Assembly (NCBI RefSeq): GCF_000286355.1
Contig: NZ_AJXN01000110.1
Location: forward strand, 19,419-83,418
Direction: 5' to 3'
DNA length: 64,000 bases
Source of the DNA: Kocuria atrinae C3-8
GTDB taxonomy: Bacteria > Actinomycetota > Actinomycetes > Actinomycetales > Micrococcaceae
Shown here: in pieces, positions 49,389 through 60,374 of the stretch
How the letters are laid out: every line of letters begins with the position of its first letter
Numbering within the stretch: the first letter of the stretch is position 1
The notes under the pieces: model-generated
Told to the model about the DNA's origin: nothing
The model's database searches: none
Seen by the model: only the letters and a program-made list of their open reading frames with translations
Made by a program: the position numbers and the translations under genes

Positions 49389-50709
49389 ATGACCACTCAA
49401 GCCCGGGAGACCGTGGGAACGCGCGCACAGGTCCTCGCCTGGTGCTTGTGGGACACGGGATCCTCAGCGTTCCACGCGATCATGCTCACCTTCGTGTTCA
49501 CCGTGTACCTGACAAGTTCGTCCTTCGGCTCACCCGAGCACACGTCTGCCGTGCTGAGCGCGGGCATGGCCATCGCGGGCTTCTTCATCGCCCTGACCGC
49601 CCCGTTGATCGGGCAGCGCTCGGACGCACCTCGCTCCCGTTCCCGCTTCTTGGGTGTCAACACGGTGTTGCTGGCGCTCTTCACGGGCCTCGCGTTCTTC
49701 GCCCGCCCCGAGCCGTCCTTCCTGATCTTCGGTGTCGCAATGATCGCCATCGCCAGCATCGTGGCCGAGTTCGCCGAGGTCAGTTACAACGCCATGCTCC
49801 CCGGTCTGGCCGGCCCCCGGAAGATCGGTGCGGTTTCCGGTTGGGGCTGGGGTGCCGGCTACTTGGGCGGCATCGTGGCGTTGGCGTTCGTGCTCTTCGG
49901 CTTCGTCCAGCCCGGTTTTCTGGGGATCGCCACCGAGGACGCCCTCAATTACCGTTCTGTGGCCCTGTTCAGCGCCGTGTGGGTTCTGGTGTTCTCACTG
50001 CCCCTGATGCTGCGCGCTCGCAGCATGCCCTACCGCCCACTCGAGATCGACGACGACGCCGCCTCACCCGCCCCGCGCCGCGCATCTTGGCCTCGTACAG
50101 AGATTTGTTCCGCACAATTGCCAGGGTCTGGCGCCGTTCCCCCGCCACCGTCTACTTTTTGCTCTCCTCCGCCATCTTCCGCGACGGGCTCGCCGGTATC
50201 TTCACGTTCGGCGGCGTTCTTGCGGCGGGTACCTTTGGTTTTTCGATGTCCGAGGTCATCATTTTCGCGGTGGTCGCCAATATCGCCGCAGCGCTCGGCG
50301 CGATCGTGGGCGGCAAGTTCGACGACGCCGCCGGCCCCCGTGCCGTGATCGTCGTGTCGCTGCTCGGCATCATGGTCGCGGGTTCCGTCTTGTTGTACTG
50401 GGAGGGCTCCACCGCGTTCTGGGTGTGCGGCCTGGCGCTGTGCTTGTTCGTGGGACCTGCTCAAGCGGCGTCGCGAACTTACCTGGGACGACTGACCCCG
50501 TCCGGTCGCGACGGGGAGATGTACGGCCTCTACGCCACCACGGGTCGAGCCGTCAGCTTCCTGGCACCCCTGATGTTCGGCATTTTCGTCACCGCGTTCG
50601 GTGCCAGATCTGGGGCATCCTGGGGATCCTGAGTGTGGTGGGCGTGGGGTTGCTCCTGCTGCTGTTCACGCCCAAGCCACCCAAGGGCTTCACGACCGTT
50701 CAGGCCTGA
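49389..50709 (+). CDS. UMF1-type MFS permease
   Basis: 440 residues after restoring two bases near 50079 and 50605 (GCCCAG read as GCCAG, the same context as in the cassette lipoprotein). LAWCLWDTGSSAFHAIMLTFVF and VSYNAMLPGL identify the UMF1/Atg22-like group of the major facilitators. Substrate unknown; amino acid or metabolite efflux is common. ATG 49389. Single gene divergent from mnhA. Confidence 0.83.
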
Positions 50710-50783
50710 TGACACCAGTACGCCGCAGATGCCTTACACGGCATATACGGCGTTCCACTCCATCGGGCAGGGGCGTGGACGTC

Positions 50784-51362
50784 CTATTCGACCGGCGATC
50801 GGTGAAAGTTCACATGGCTGCGCGAGGCCGTGGGTCCGCGCTGACCCTGATACCGGTTCCCGTAGGTGCCGCTACCGTAGGGGTGCTCCGCGGCGGACGA
50901 GAGCTGGAAGAAGCACAACTGCCCCACCTTGGAACCCGGCCACAGCTTGATGGGGAGCGTGGCCATGTTGGACAGTTCCAGCGTCACGTGGCCGGAGAAT
51001 CCGGGGTCGATGAACCCCGCGGTGGAGTGCGTGAGAAGGCCCAACCTACCCAGGGAGGATTTACCCTCGAGTCTCGCGGCGACGTCGTCGGGGAGCGTGA
51101 CCTTTTCGTAGGTGGCGCCCAGGACGAACTCGCCGGGATGCAGCACGAATGGTTCGTCGGGGTCGACCTCGATCAACCGCGTGAGTTCGGGTTGCTCCTG
51201 GGCGGGATCGATGTGCGCGTACTTGTGGTTGTCGAACAACCGGAACCACCGGTCCAGGCGCACGTCCACGCTGGCGGGCTGGATCATGGCGGGGTCGTAC
51301 GGTTCCAGCTTCACACGGCCAGAATCCATGAGGCTGCGAATATCACGATCGGAGATGAGCAC
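50784..51362 (-). CDS. dcd: dCTP deaminase (possibly bifunctional)
   Basis: 192 residues from a GTG at 51362 (MLISDRDI). [25 protein letters not shown] is the trimer active-site signature with the catalytic Glu/Ser/Arg region. It converts dCTP to dUTP (in many actinobacteria directly to dUMP) for thymidylate synthesis. No clear ribosome site upstream. Convergent with the MFS gene. Confidence 0.94.
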   Translation of the reverse strand: MLISDRDIRSLMDSGRVKLEPYDPAMIQPASVDVRLDRWFRLFDNHKYAHIDPAQEQPELTRLIEVDPDEPFVLHPGEFVLGATYEKVTLPDDVAARLEGKSSLGRLGLLTHSTAGFIDPGFSGHVTLELSNMATLPIKLWPGSKVGQLCFFQLSSAAEHPYGSGTYGNRYQGQRGPTASRSHVNFHRSPVE

Positions 51363-51389
51363 GATTACACGGTAGTGCACCGGTACCGG

Positions 51390-51892
51390 TCACAGAGGTT
51401 TTATCATGACCACCCGCGCGGCAGGATCCAGTCCCTGCGCGGTTTCACGGTCGACCACAGCACGCAGCTCCGGGGACCACTCTCCCTCCGGCAGTTCGCG
51501 GAAGCCCAGGCGCGCGTAGTAGGGCGCGTTCCACGGAACGTCTCGGAACGTGGTCAGGGACAGTCCGTCCAAGCCTTGGGTCTCGGCCCAATCACCCACG
51601 GTGTCGATGAGGGCCGCACCAATGCGCCGCCCGGCCAGCCTGGGGTGAACCGAAACCTGCGCGATGTGGGCATTGGCCCGATCAGCTCGACGGCGCAATA
51701 CGCGGCCGGTTCTCCCGCGTCGTCGGTCGCGACCCATAACCGGCCCGCTCGTTGGAAGCCACCCAGCCAGGTCAGACTGGGCGGGACGTCGAGTGCGATC
51801 TCAGGCATGCCGACGTCCGCGAACTGCTTTCCCGCCGCTACTTCGATGTCCTGAACGGCCATGAGGTCTCGCGGTTCGGCTGGTCTGATCAT
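51390..51892 (-). CDS. GNAT-family N-acetyltransferase
   Basis: 167 residues after restoring one base near 51677 (GGGG or GCCCC run). It opens MIRPAEPRDLMAVQDIEVAAG; the acetyl-CoA loop lies in VSVHPRLAGRRIGAALI, and APYYARLGFREL is the typical C-terminal strand. Start at 51892 is chosen for AGGTGG upstream; Met at 51927 is possible. Acceptor unknown. Confidence 0.8.
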
Positions 51893-52011
51893 GGGGGCTT
51901 CCACCTGCTGGTTCGTAGGCTGGGTCATGAAGAGGGGAAGAAAGTCCCCGCTGAAGTTGTTGTAGACTCGGTGGCGTTCAATCGGGCCGCCAGGTCTGAT
52001 TGGTGCAACGC

Positions 52012-52085
52012 GCGGCTGTAGCTCAATGGTAGAGCGCACGCTTCCCAAGCCTGATACGCGGGTTCGATTCCCGTCAGCCGCTCCA
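52012..52085 (+). tRNA. tRNA-Gly (anticodon CCC)
   Basis: Acceptor arms GCGGCTG (52012-52018) and CAGCCGC (52075-52081) pair; the D loop (AGCTCAATGGTAGAGC), the anticodon loop TTCCCAA and the T arm (GGGTTCGATTCCC) are standard. The CCA end is encoded (52083-52085). It reads GGG codons. Confidence 0.97.
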
Positions 52086-52162
52086 CATAACGCGCCACCG
52101 CCCCGGGAGACCTTCGAGGACCCGGGGTTTGTGTTACACATTGCACGCGTCGAGGAGCACCC

Positions 52163-52615
52163 ATGCTGCGCACCATGTTTACCGGCAAGATCCACCGAGC
52201 AACCGTGACCCAGGCGGACCTGCACTACGTGGGGTCCGTAACCGTGGACCAGGACCTGCTGGACGCCGCCAACATCCTGCCGGGTGAACAGGTGTCCATC
52301 GTGGACATCGACAACGGTGCCCGCCTGGAGACGTACACGATCGCCGGCGAGCGCGGCAGCGGCGTGATCGGAATCAACGGTGCCGCAGCACATCTGGTGC
52401 ACCCGGGTGATCTGGTGATCCTGATTTCCTACGGACTCATGGACACCGCGGAAGCCCAGAATTACAACCCCCACGTGGTGCACGTGGACGAGAACAACAA
52501 GATCGTGGCGCTGGGTTCGGACCCCGCGGACGCCGTCACCGGAGACATGGTGCGCCCGCCCCAGGCTCGCGATCACACGGAGGCCCAGGAAGACGCCGCT
52601 GTAGCGGCGCTGTAG
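52163..52615 (+). CDS. panD: Aspartate 1-decarboxylase
   Basis: 150 residues. The self-cleavage site Gly-Ser in HYVGSVTVD (Ser25 becomes the pyruvoyl cofactor), GNGAAA-like [13 protein letters not shown] and ISYG follow. Makes beta-alanine for pantothenate and CoA. The ~25 residues after ALGSD extend past the usual end. GAGGAG precedes ATG 52163. Single gene after the tRNA. Confidence 0.95.
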   Translation: MLRTMFTGKIHRATVTQADLHYVGSVTVDQDLLDAANILPGEQVSIVDIDNGARLETYTIAGERGSGVIGINGAAAHLVHPGDLVILISYGLMDTAEAQNYNPHVVHVDENNKIVALGSDPADAVTGDMVRPPQARDHTEAQEDAAVAAL

Positions 52616-52691
52616 CCACCGCGGTGGCTCTCGGATCCGCTCTCCCGCTCGGAGAACAGCACCCGAACTTCATGGCTGAGAAGGCTCATCC

Positions 52692-53612
52692 ATGAGCGGT
52701 GTGTTCTCCGGGTTCTTCATCATTTGGACCGTGATCGGCGTGGGCTACCTGGTGGGCCGCTCAGGCTTCCTGGGTCCGCACGGACAGGTGGTGCTGTCCA
52801 AGCTCTCCTTCTATGTGGCCTCTCCGCCGCTGCTGTTCCTGACCATTTCGCAAGCGGACATCGCCCAGATGTTCTCCACTCCCCTGCTGATTGCTGCCGC
52901 GTCCGCGTGGCTGACCATGGGCCTGTACGCGGTGGTTGCTCGGTTCGCGCTCAAGCGCGACACCTCGACCGTGGTCATGGGCTCGCAAGCCGCAGCACAG
53001 GTGAACGCCGCCAATTTGGGCATTCCCATCGCGATGTTCGTCCTGGGGGACGCCTCCCAGGTGGCTCCCGTGATGCTGTTCCAACTGGCCATCAACTCTC
53101 CGCTGTACCTCACGGCCATGGACACGCTCACGGACGGTCACCGCCCCACCCCGTGGTCGATTTTCAAGAACACGTTCACCAACCCCCTGATCGTGGGGTC
53201 GCTGCTGGGCATCCTGTTCGGCGCGACCGGATGGCAGCTGCCCGATCTGGTGTTACAGCCCATCGAGCTGGTGGCCGGTGCCAGCATCCCCGCCATGCTG
53301 CTGGCTTTCGGCATGTCCCTGGTGGGCTCGCGCCCCCTGTCCGACAAGAAGGAACGCACGGACACCCTCATAGCGTCCTTCGCAAAACTCTTCATCCACC
53401 CCGCCCTGGCACTGCTCCTGGGGGTCCTGCTCGGTCTGGACGGCCACCCCCTCTACGCCGCGGTGATCATGGCATCTTTGCCCACTGCTCAAAATCTTTA
53501 CGTGGCGGCGGTACGGTATAACCGCGCAACCACTGTGAGCCGTGACACAGTATTGGTCACCACAGTGTTCTCGATGATCACCATGGCAATCATTGCCGTA
53601 GTGCTTTCGTGA
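52692..53612 (+). CDS. AEC-family permease (auxin efflux carrier type)
   Basis: 306 residues, intact, about ten helices in two inverted halves (GFFIIWTVIGVGYLVGRSG, then NPLIVGSLLGILFG). The family exports or imports dicarboxylates such as malonate or malate. AGAAGG precedes ATG 52692. Substrate not predictable. Confidence 0.87.
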   Translation: MSGVFSGFFIIWTVIGVGYLVGRSGFLGPHGQVVLSKLSFYVASPPLLFLTISQADIAQMFSTPLLIAAASAWLTMGLYAVVARFALKRDTSTVVMGSQAAAQVNAANLGIPIAMFVLGDASQVAPVMLFQLAINSPLYLTAMDTLTDGHRPTPWSIFKNTFTNPLIVGSLLGILFGATGWQLPDLVLQPIELVAGASIPAMLLAFGMSLVGSRPLSDKKERTDTLIASFAKLFIHPALALLLGVLLGLDGHPLYAAVIMASLPTAQNLYVAAVRYNRATTVSRDTVLVTTVFSMITMAIIAVVLS

Positions 53613-53740
53613 CCGCGTCGGTCAGTCGGTGTGAAATACCCCACCAATAGACTGAGTAAATGCTGAGCAGCCTGTTGACCCTCCCGGGATCCATGGGCTC
53701 ACTGCCCAGTGCATGACCTTGCCACAGGGGAGGAAACATA

Positions 53741-55055
53741 GTGAAAGCCACTCACACACCACGCACGGCGCGGAGGGGGCGCCGGATCCGAGGCGCTGTA
53801 GCGCTCGCGGGCGCGTCAGCAATGTTGCTGACGGCGTGCGGTTCGCAAGAATCGGGTCCGCCCACGCTGACGTGGTACATCAACCCGGACGACGGCGGAC
53901 AGGCCGAGATCGCGGAACAGTGCTCCGCGGCGTCGGACGGGAAGTACAAGATCGAAACGTCGCTGCTGCCCCGCGATGCGTCCTCGCAGCGTGAGCAGCT
54001 GGCGCGCCGTTTGGCCGCTGGCGACACGTCCATGGACATCATGAGCCTGGATCCACCGTTCGTTCCCGAGCTCGCCGAGCCCGGGTTCCTGGCCAAGCCG
54101 CCGGCGGACGTGGTCGAACGGACCACGGCGGACACACTGGAGGGCCCGCTCGAGGGTGCCAAGTGGAACGGTGAGGTCGTGGCCGTTCCGTTCTGGGCCA
54201 ATACGCAGCTGCTCTGGTATCGGAAGTCGGTCGCGGAGGCCGCGGGTCTGGACATGTCCAAGCCCGTCACGTGGGATCAAATCATTGACGCCGCACGCAG
54301 CCAGGACAAGTACCTGGGTGTCCAAGGCACCCAAGCCGAGTCCATGACCGTGTGGGTCAACGGACTGGTCGCCTCGGCCGGTGGGGAGATCATCACCGCC
54401 GGCGAAGAAGGCCAGGACGCGGACATCACCCTGGACACCGAGGCCGGAAAGAAGGCCGCGGACATCGTGGGGACCATCGGTAAGGACGGCCTGGGCGGAC
54501 CTGGCTTCCGACCCAGGACGAGAACTCATCCATGATCCAGTTCCAGGGGGACAAGGGCTCGTTCATGGTGAACTGGCCGTTCGTCTGGGCAGCGTCCAAC
54601 GGTGCCGTGGAAGAAGGTTCGCTCGAGAAGGCGGTCGTGGACGACATCGGCTGGGCCCAGTGGCCCCGCGTCAACGCGGATGAGCCTTCCGCTCCGCCCC
54701 TGGGTGGCATCAACATTGGTGTTGGCGCCGATTCGCAGAACCAGGAGCTCGCGTGGGAGGCCGTGGAGTGCATCGTCACTCCGGAACACCAGTCCCAGTA
54801 CTTCGCGACCAACGGCAACCCGCCGTCCTCCGCGAAGGCCTTCGACGACGCCGCGGTGCGAGAGGCATACCCGCAGCGCCCGTCATCCGGGAATCTCTGG
54901 ACAACGCGGCACCTCGCCCGCAGACTCCGTACTACAACGAGATTTCCACCGCTATCCAGCAGGAGTGGACGCCCCCGCAGAGCGTGAATGAAAACACTCC
55001 CAAGGAGACCACTGCCTTTATTGAGCAAGTCCTGAAGGGAGATGCGCTGCTGTGA
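53741..55055 (+). CDS. lpqY: Trehalose-type ABC substrate-binding lipoprotein (LpqY-like)
   Basis: 438 residues after restoring two bases near 54513 and 54885. The GTG start has GGGGAGG upstream. Lipobox MLLTAC anchors it outside. LARRLAAGD, NTQLLWYR, VNWPFV and the late RPQTPYYNEIS match mycobacterial LpqY, which binds trehalose for uptake. Specificity for trehalose is inferred from those motifs and from the SugABC-like partners. Overlaps sugA (GTGA). Confidence 0.82.
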
Positions 55056-56019
55056 GTACGACAGTCGACTCTTCGACCCCAACATCTCAGACGAACCGAG
55101 CGCCCAAGGGCAAACGGCAGATCTCGGACCGCGTACGGGCAGAACGCAAACTCGGCTGGCTCTTGGCCGGCCCGGCGTTCATCATCATGTTGCTGGTGAC
55201 CCTGTACCCCATCGCGCAGGCCGTCTACGACTCCTTGTTCAGCTTCCGCCTCACGGCACCCGGTGACAAGGAATTCGTCTTCCTGGGTAACTACGCCACG
55301 GTCTTCTCCGACATTCTCTTCTGGAAAGACCTGGGTGTCACCCTGTTGATCACCGTGGTCACTGTGGGTGTGGAACTCGTGCTCGGCCTGGCGCTCGCGC
55401 TGGTCATGCACAGCGCGATCAAAGCCACCCGCGGCCTGCTGCGCACCGCGATCCTGGTGCCCTACGGCATCATCACCGTGGTGTCCGCATTCGCCTGGTT
55501 CTACGCGTTCGACATCACCACTGGTTACGTGAACAACTGGTTCGACTGGGTGCCCGGTATCGGCCCCGACTTCAACTGGTTCTCTTCCGCAGGCCCGGCG
55601 TTGAGCATCATCATGGCGTCCGAGATCTGGAAGACCACGCCGTTCATCTCGCTGCTGTTGCTCTCCGGACTGGCACAGGTCCCGGGTGAACTCTCCGAGG
55701 CGGCCCGCGTTGACGGCGCGTCCGCTTGGCAGCGCCTGACCAAGGTGATTCTGCCGAACATGAAGGCCGCCATCATGGTGGCCGTGGTGTTCCGCGCGCT
55801 GGACGCGTTCCGTATCTTCGACAACATTTTCATCATGACCCAGGGCCAGTACGGCACGGAGGCGCTCTCGCTGCTCGCGTATCGAACCTCCATCGGACGC
55901 TGGAAATTGGCCTCGGCTCGGCGATCTCCGTGATCTTGTTCCTGTGCGTGATGCTCATAGCGCTCACCGCGATCAAGGTCTTCAAGGTGGATCTGGCCGG
56001 CTCTGGGAAGGGTAGGTAA
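55052..56019 (+). CDS. sugA: Sugar ABC transporter permease 1 (SugA/MalF type)
   Basis: 322 residues after restoring one base near 55910. Six helices; the ATPase-coupling loop EAARVDGASAWQRLTKVILP is present near residue 215-235. It overlaps the binding-protein stop by 4 nt (GTG start). Forms the membrane pore with the next gene. Confidence 0.87.
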
Positions 56020-56025
56020 ACCGCC

Positions 56026-56862
56026 ATGTTGAGCACTAAACAAAAGCTCGGATGGGCCATCGTCACCGTATTGGTGTTGATCTACGCGCTGTTCCCGGTG
56101 CTGTCCATCCTGATGACCTCGTTCAAGTCCCCGGCGGACCTGGCATCCGGCAAGTTCCTGCCCGCCCAGTTCGTCACCGACAACTACGAGCAGATCTTCG
56201 TGGGAGACGCCAAGGACCTGTTCCTGCCCGCGCTGTGGAACTCCATCGGTATCTCGCTGATCGCCACGTTCATCGCGGTGGTGCTGGCTACCCTGTGCGC
56301 CTACGCGATCGCCCGCCTGGACTTCCCGGGCAAGCGCATCGTGTTGACCACCGCGCTGATGGTGTCCATGTTCCCGGTGATCTCCATCGTGACGCCGCTG
56401 TTCAATCTGTGGCGTCAGGTGGGCCTGTACGACACCTGGCTCGGTCTGATCATTCCTTACCTGTCCCTGACCCTTCCGATCTCCATCTGGACGCTGGCAG
56501 CTTTCTTCCAGCAGATCCCGTGGGATCTGGAGCGCGCGGCCCAGGTCGACGGCGCTTCCACCTGGCAGGCGTTCCGCAAGGTGATCGTTCCGCTGACCGC
56601 ACCTGGTGTGTTCACCACCGCGATCATTGCGTTCTTCATCGCCTGGAACGACTTCGTGTACGGCATCGGTCTGACCTCCACCTCGGCGGCCCGTCCGGTC
56701 CCCGCGGCGCTGGCGTTCTTCACGGGTGCCTCGCAGTTCGAGGATCCCGCCGGCGCAATTTCCGCAGCGGCGATCATCGTGACCATCCCCGTGGTGCTGT
56801 TGGTCCTGGCCTTCCAGCGCCAGATCGTTTCCGGTTTGACCCAGGGCGCGGTCAAGGGTTGA
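56026..56862 (+). CDS. sugB: Sugar ABC transporter permease 2 (SugB/MalG type)
   Basis: 278 residues, intact, six helices. EAA loop: RAAQVDGASTWQAFRKVIVP. It begins 6 nt after sugA. Pairs with SugA in the importer. Confidence 0.88.
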   Translation: MLSTKQKLGWAIVTVLVLIYALFPVLSILMTSFKSPADLASGKFLPAQFVTDNYEQIFVGDAKDLFLPALWNSIGISLIATFIAVVLATLCAYAIARLDFPGKRIVLTTALMVSMFPVISIVTPLFNLWRQVGLYDTWLGLIIPYLSLTLPISIWTLAAFFQQIPWDLERAAQVDGASTWQAFRKVIVPLTAPGVFTTAIIAFFIAWNDFVYGIGLTSTSAARPVPAALAFFTGASQFEDPAGAISAAAIIVTIPVVLLVLAFQRQIVSGLTQGAVKG

Positions 56863-56915
56863 TCCCGCCGGTCCCTCAACACTTCAAGCTCAATCACAGT
56901 AAGGACTGAGTAGAC

Positions 56916-58396
56916 ATGGCATCAATTACCATGCAGAACCTCGTCAAGAAGTACGACGACGGTTTTCCGGCGGTCAATGACGTCTCCATTGACGTGGCCG
57001 ACGGTGAATTCCTGATCCTCGTGGGCCCCTCGGGTTGCGGTAAGTCCACGCTCCTGCGCATGGTCGTGGGACTCGAGGACATCACGAGCGGTGACCTGCT
57101 CATCGACGGCGAGCGCGTCAACGACAAGGCTCCCCGTGACCGCAACCTGTCCATGGTGTTCCAGAACTACGCTCTGTACCCGCACCTGACCGTGTACGAG
57201 AACATTGCGTTCCCGTTGCGGTTGTCCAAGGGTCAGTTCTCCAAGGACGAGATCGACCGTAAGGTCCGTGCGGCCTCGGAGACTCTGGATCTGGACGAGC
57301 ATCTGGAGCGCAAGCCGGCCAACCTCTCCGGTGGTCAGCGTCAGCGTGTGGCCATGGGTCGCGCCATCGTGCGTGACGCGGATGCGTTCCTGTTCGACGA
57401 GCCGCTCTCCAACCTGGACGCCAAGCTCCGTGGCCAAATGCGCACGGAAATCGCCCAGTTGCAGCGCCGGATGGGCATTACCTCCATCTACGTGACCCAC
57501 GACCAGACCGAGGCCATGACCCTCGGCGACCGCGTCGCGGTGCTCAAGAAGGGTGTGCTGCAGCAGATCGCCTCCCCGCGTGAGCTGTACGAACAGCCGG
57601 CCAATCTGTTCGTGGCGGGCTTCATCGGCGCACCGTCCATGAACTTCCTGCCGGCGCGCATCGAGGGCAATGTGTTCAAGACGCCCATCGGTGACATCGA
57701 GGTCCCGGAGCGCGTTCAGCAGAAGGTGTCGGGCAAGAACGACATCGTGCTGTTGGGCCTGCGTCCCGAGCACTTCGAGGACTCCAAGTTCGTGGACGAG
57801 GCCAAGGTGCCCCACGGCACCACGTTCGAGGCCGAGTTCACCCACACCGAGTGGCTGGGTAACCAGCAGTACGGCTACATCCAGTTCGAGCAGGACCAGG
57901 CCGTCAAGCACAAGCTGGACGAGCTGGCCAAGGACCTGGACGCGGACGAGATGCCCTCGCAGGTGGTCGTGTCCTTGGACGCTTCCTCCCGCATCCGCGG
58001 TGGCACGGCGGCCAACATCTGGTTGGACGCCGCCGCATGCACGTGTTCGATCCCGAGACCGGTGAAAACCTCACCCGCGACGAGGAGGCCGGTGCGGAGC
58101 TGACCCGCGAGGCCACCGAAGAGCGCGAGGCCGAGATCGAGCGCGCGCGTCAGAAGGCCGACCGCGCATCGGGTCACGACAACCGTGACAACGGTGCGGC
58201 TCACGCGGGCGACCGCGATGCTCGTGGCACGGATGCCCGTGACCGCGATGTCACCGCTGATCGTTCCGAGGCGGACGCTCGTCGCGCGGACACCGGTGAC
58301 GGCAATGCCACCGGTGATCGCCCCGAGTCCGGTGGCCGCCACCGCGCGGACGATGCTCCGTGGCAGGGTCAGGGCGGCGGCAGCTCCAGCGCCTGA
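56916..58396 (+). CDS. sugC: Sugar ABC transporter ATPase (SugC/MsmK type) with long charged tail
   Basis: 493 residues after restoring one C near 58033. Walker [11 protein letters not shown] loop, [16 protein letters not shown], Walker B and the regulatory C-terminal domain (to [10 protein letters not shown]) are those of SugC/MalK-type ATPases. After that point an Asp/Arg/Ala-rich tail of about 105 residues follows ([20 protein letters not shown] and similar), absent from ordinary family members. Last gene of the importer operon; 53 nt after sugB. Confidence 0.9.
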
Positions 58397-58415
58397 GGCT
58401 CACACAACGCATGAG

Positions 58416-58469
58416 AACGCCGACGCCGCGGTGCGGCTCCCCAGGGAGTCTCACCGCGGCGTCGGCGTT
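58416..58469. terminator. Terminator between sugC and the PH-like gene
   Basis: Perfect 18-bp stem (58416-58433 with 58452-58469), 18-nt loop, followed by TTTG. Confidence 0.85.
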
Positions 58470-58479
58470 TGTGCAGTGA

Positions 58480-59133
58480 CTACTGGAACGTGGTCTGGAC
58501 GAACGTCAGCCACACGACCAAGACGATGACGAGCACCAGGGCCAGCGAAGATGCCGCGTACCGCAAGCGCGGGTAGCGCACGTGCCAGGCCACCAGCTTG
58601 GGCCAGTGTTTACTGACCTGCTCGGGTGTGGCCTGTTTGAAGTTCACGTGCTGCGCGCCGGACAGGTCCGCGAAACTCTTGAGTGAGGCTGTGTCCCACA
58701 CGATTCCGTCCAGGGCCATGGCCCGTTTGCCGGTCTCCGTGACGAGCCACAGATAGGGCCGACCACGGGGCTTTCCGGACTTGGGGCGCGGCGGCAGAAG
58801 CTTGTCCACCGTCACCACCTGGTGCACCTGATCGCGGGGCACGGCGTGGAATCCGATCCAGCGCGACTTCAAGAAGTGGGTCTGCGTGATCACGGTCAGC
58901 GCGGGTCGCAAGTAGCCGTAGGCGATGATCCCCCCGACCAGTGCCAGCAGAATCAGAACGGCGATCACGGGCCCGCGCGGGCGGCGGTAGTAGAGCGCGA
59001 GCAGGGCCACGGCCACCAGCAACAGCGGCGGAACGGCGGCCCAGATCCGGCGGCCGTACGAGGTGATGCGCGGGTGGAAGACGTGCTGCGGAGCGGAATA
59101 TTTCTCCGGAACCTGTCGGACTGTTTCTGCCAT
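58480..59133 (-). CDS. Membrane protein with PH-like domain, unknown function
   Basis: 217 residues. Two hydrophobic segments near 30-75 precede a central soluble part (ITQTHFLKSRWIGFHAVPRDQVHQV) that resembles a bacterial PH (bPH2-like) strand pattern; one more helix lies at the C-terminus. GGGAGA lies upstream of ATG 59133. Assignment to bPH2 is tentative. Confidence 0.65.
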   Translation of the reverse strand: MAETVRQVPEKYSAPQHVFHPRITSYGRRIWAAVPPLLLVAVALLALYYRRPRGPVIAVLILLALVGGIIAYGYLRPALTVITQTHFLKSRWIGFHAVPRDQVHQVVTVDKLLPPRPKSGKPRGRPYLWLVTETGKRAMALDGIVWDTASLKSFADLSGAQHVNFKQATPEQVSKHWPKLVAWHVRYPRLRYAASSLALVLVIVLVVWLTFVQTTFQ

Positions 59134-59272
59134 GGTGTGCTGAGATTCTCCCGCTGACGTCGGTGTGGGCCCGCACCAGCTTAACCCTCAGCTTCGCAGG
59201 GGGCTGACGGGTGAAATGTCGTAGTGCGCCGTCTTGGGTCTCTTCCCCGCTGATGGACTAACGTGATGATCC

Positions 59273-60255
59273 ATGGAACAAACCGACCGCGTACTGAAGG
59301 CCGTAGGGGCATGGCTGTTTCTCATTGTGCTCTCGGTCGCCGCGGCGGCAGTCACCATTGCCCTGGTCAACAAGTACCAGTACGGGCCGGAAACGGACGT
59401 CAAAGCCTACTTCGATGCGCTCCAGGCCGGCGACGCGCCGCAGCTCTCGGCCTGCTCAACGCCGAGGTCCCGGATTCCAACGCGGCCCTGCTCGACGGTG
59501 AACCGTTGGAAGCGGCCGCGGAGAAATTGGACGACGTAGACATCTCCACGGTGTCCTCCTCCGAGGACCAAGCGGTGGTGCGCGCGGACTACACCCTGGA
59601 CGGTCAGGAGCATAGCTCCGAGTTCACCCTGCACCCCGCAGACACCCAGTGGGGTTTCTTCACGGTGTGGGATTTCGATCGGACCACCTTGCCCACCATG
59701 CACGTGACCATGCCCGGGTCCACCGCAGTGGACATCAACGGGGAATCCGTGGCGCTGACCGATTCCGCCCGTGACTTCGCGGTCTTCTACCCCGGCATCT
59801 ACACCGGTTCCTATACCTCCCCCATGGTGGCCGCGGAACCCGAGCAGACCGTGGTGACCAACCCGGCGAACGAGACCACGCTCAATCTCAAGGCCACTCC
59901 CTCGGACGAGCTGAAATCACAGGTCAGCGAGCAGACCAAGACGTACCTGGACAAGTGCGCCGAGCAGGACACCCTGTACCCGGCCAGCTGCCCTTTCTCT
60001 TACGAGTTCTCGGGACGGGTCCAGGACAACGTCACGTGGTCCATCACCGAATACCCCACCACTGACATCCGGTTGAGCGGGCCCAACGTGGACCGGTGGG
60101 GCCTCATGGACGCCCCCGGCACGGCCAAGATCGAATTCACCTCCGTCAACTTGATGGACGGTAAGACCAGCCAGGTCTCCGAAGAGGTGCCCTTCACCTT
60201 CAAGGGCACTCTGGAGGTCACCGAGGAAGAAGCCACGGTCACGCCCAGACACTGA
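59273..60255 (+). CDS. Single-pass membrane-anchored extracellular protein, unknown function
   Basis: 327 residues after restoring one C near 59451 (CCCT read as CCT). One N-terminal helix (about 11-33) anchors an outside domain. The region after LTDSARDFAVFYPGIYTGSYTSP resembles the PEGA/YvaM-like beta domain seen in TcaA-type proteins, followed by a Cys pair (KCAEQDTLYPASC) and a second beta domain. No ribosome site before ATG 59273. Function unknown. Confidence 0.65.
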
Positions 60256-60307
60256 CCCACAAGCACTGAAACGTGCAGGCCACCCCGCGTCGAAGCACAA
60301 CTGACCA

Positions 60308-60353
60308 TGAGAAAGGCCGCCACCGTCCCCACGGACGGTAGCGGCCTTTCTCA
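60308..60353. terminator. Bidirectional terminator
   Basis: 21-nt arms (60308-60328 with 60333-60353, one mismatch) and loop CCAC; between convergent genes, with T-rich 3' arm. Confidence 0.85.
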
Positions 60354-60374
60354 GGTCACCGATCAGCGGCGGGA

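Noticed and set aside
51554..52576. Large minus-strand ORF across the tRNA and panD
   Set aside because: It is the frame of the GNAT N-terminus running backward through tRNA-Gly and panD; only residues from 51892 onward belong to a real gene.
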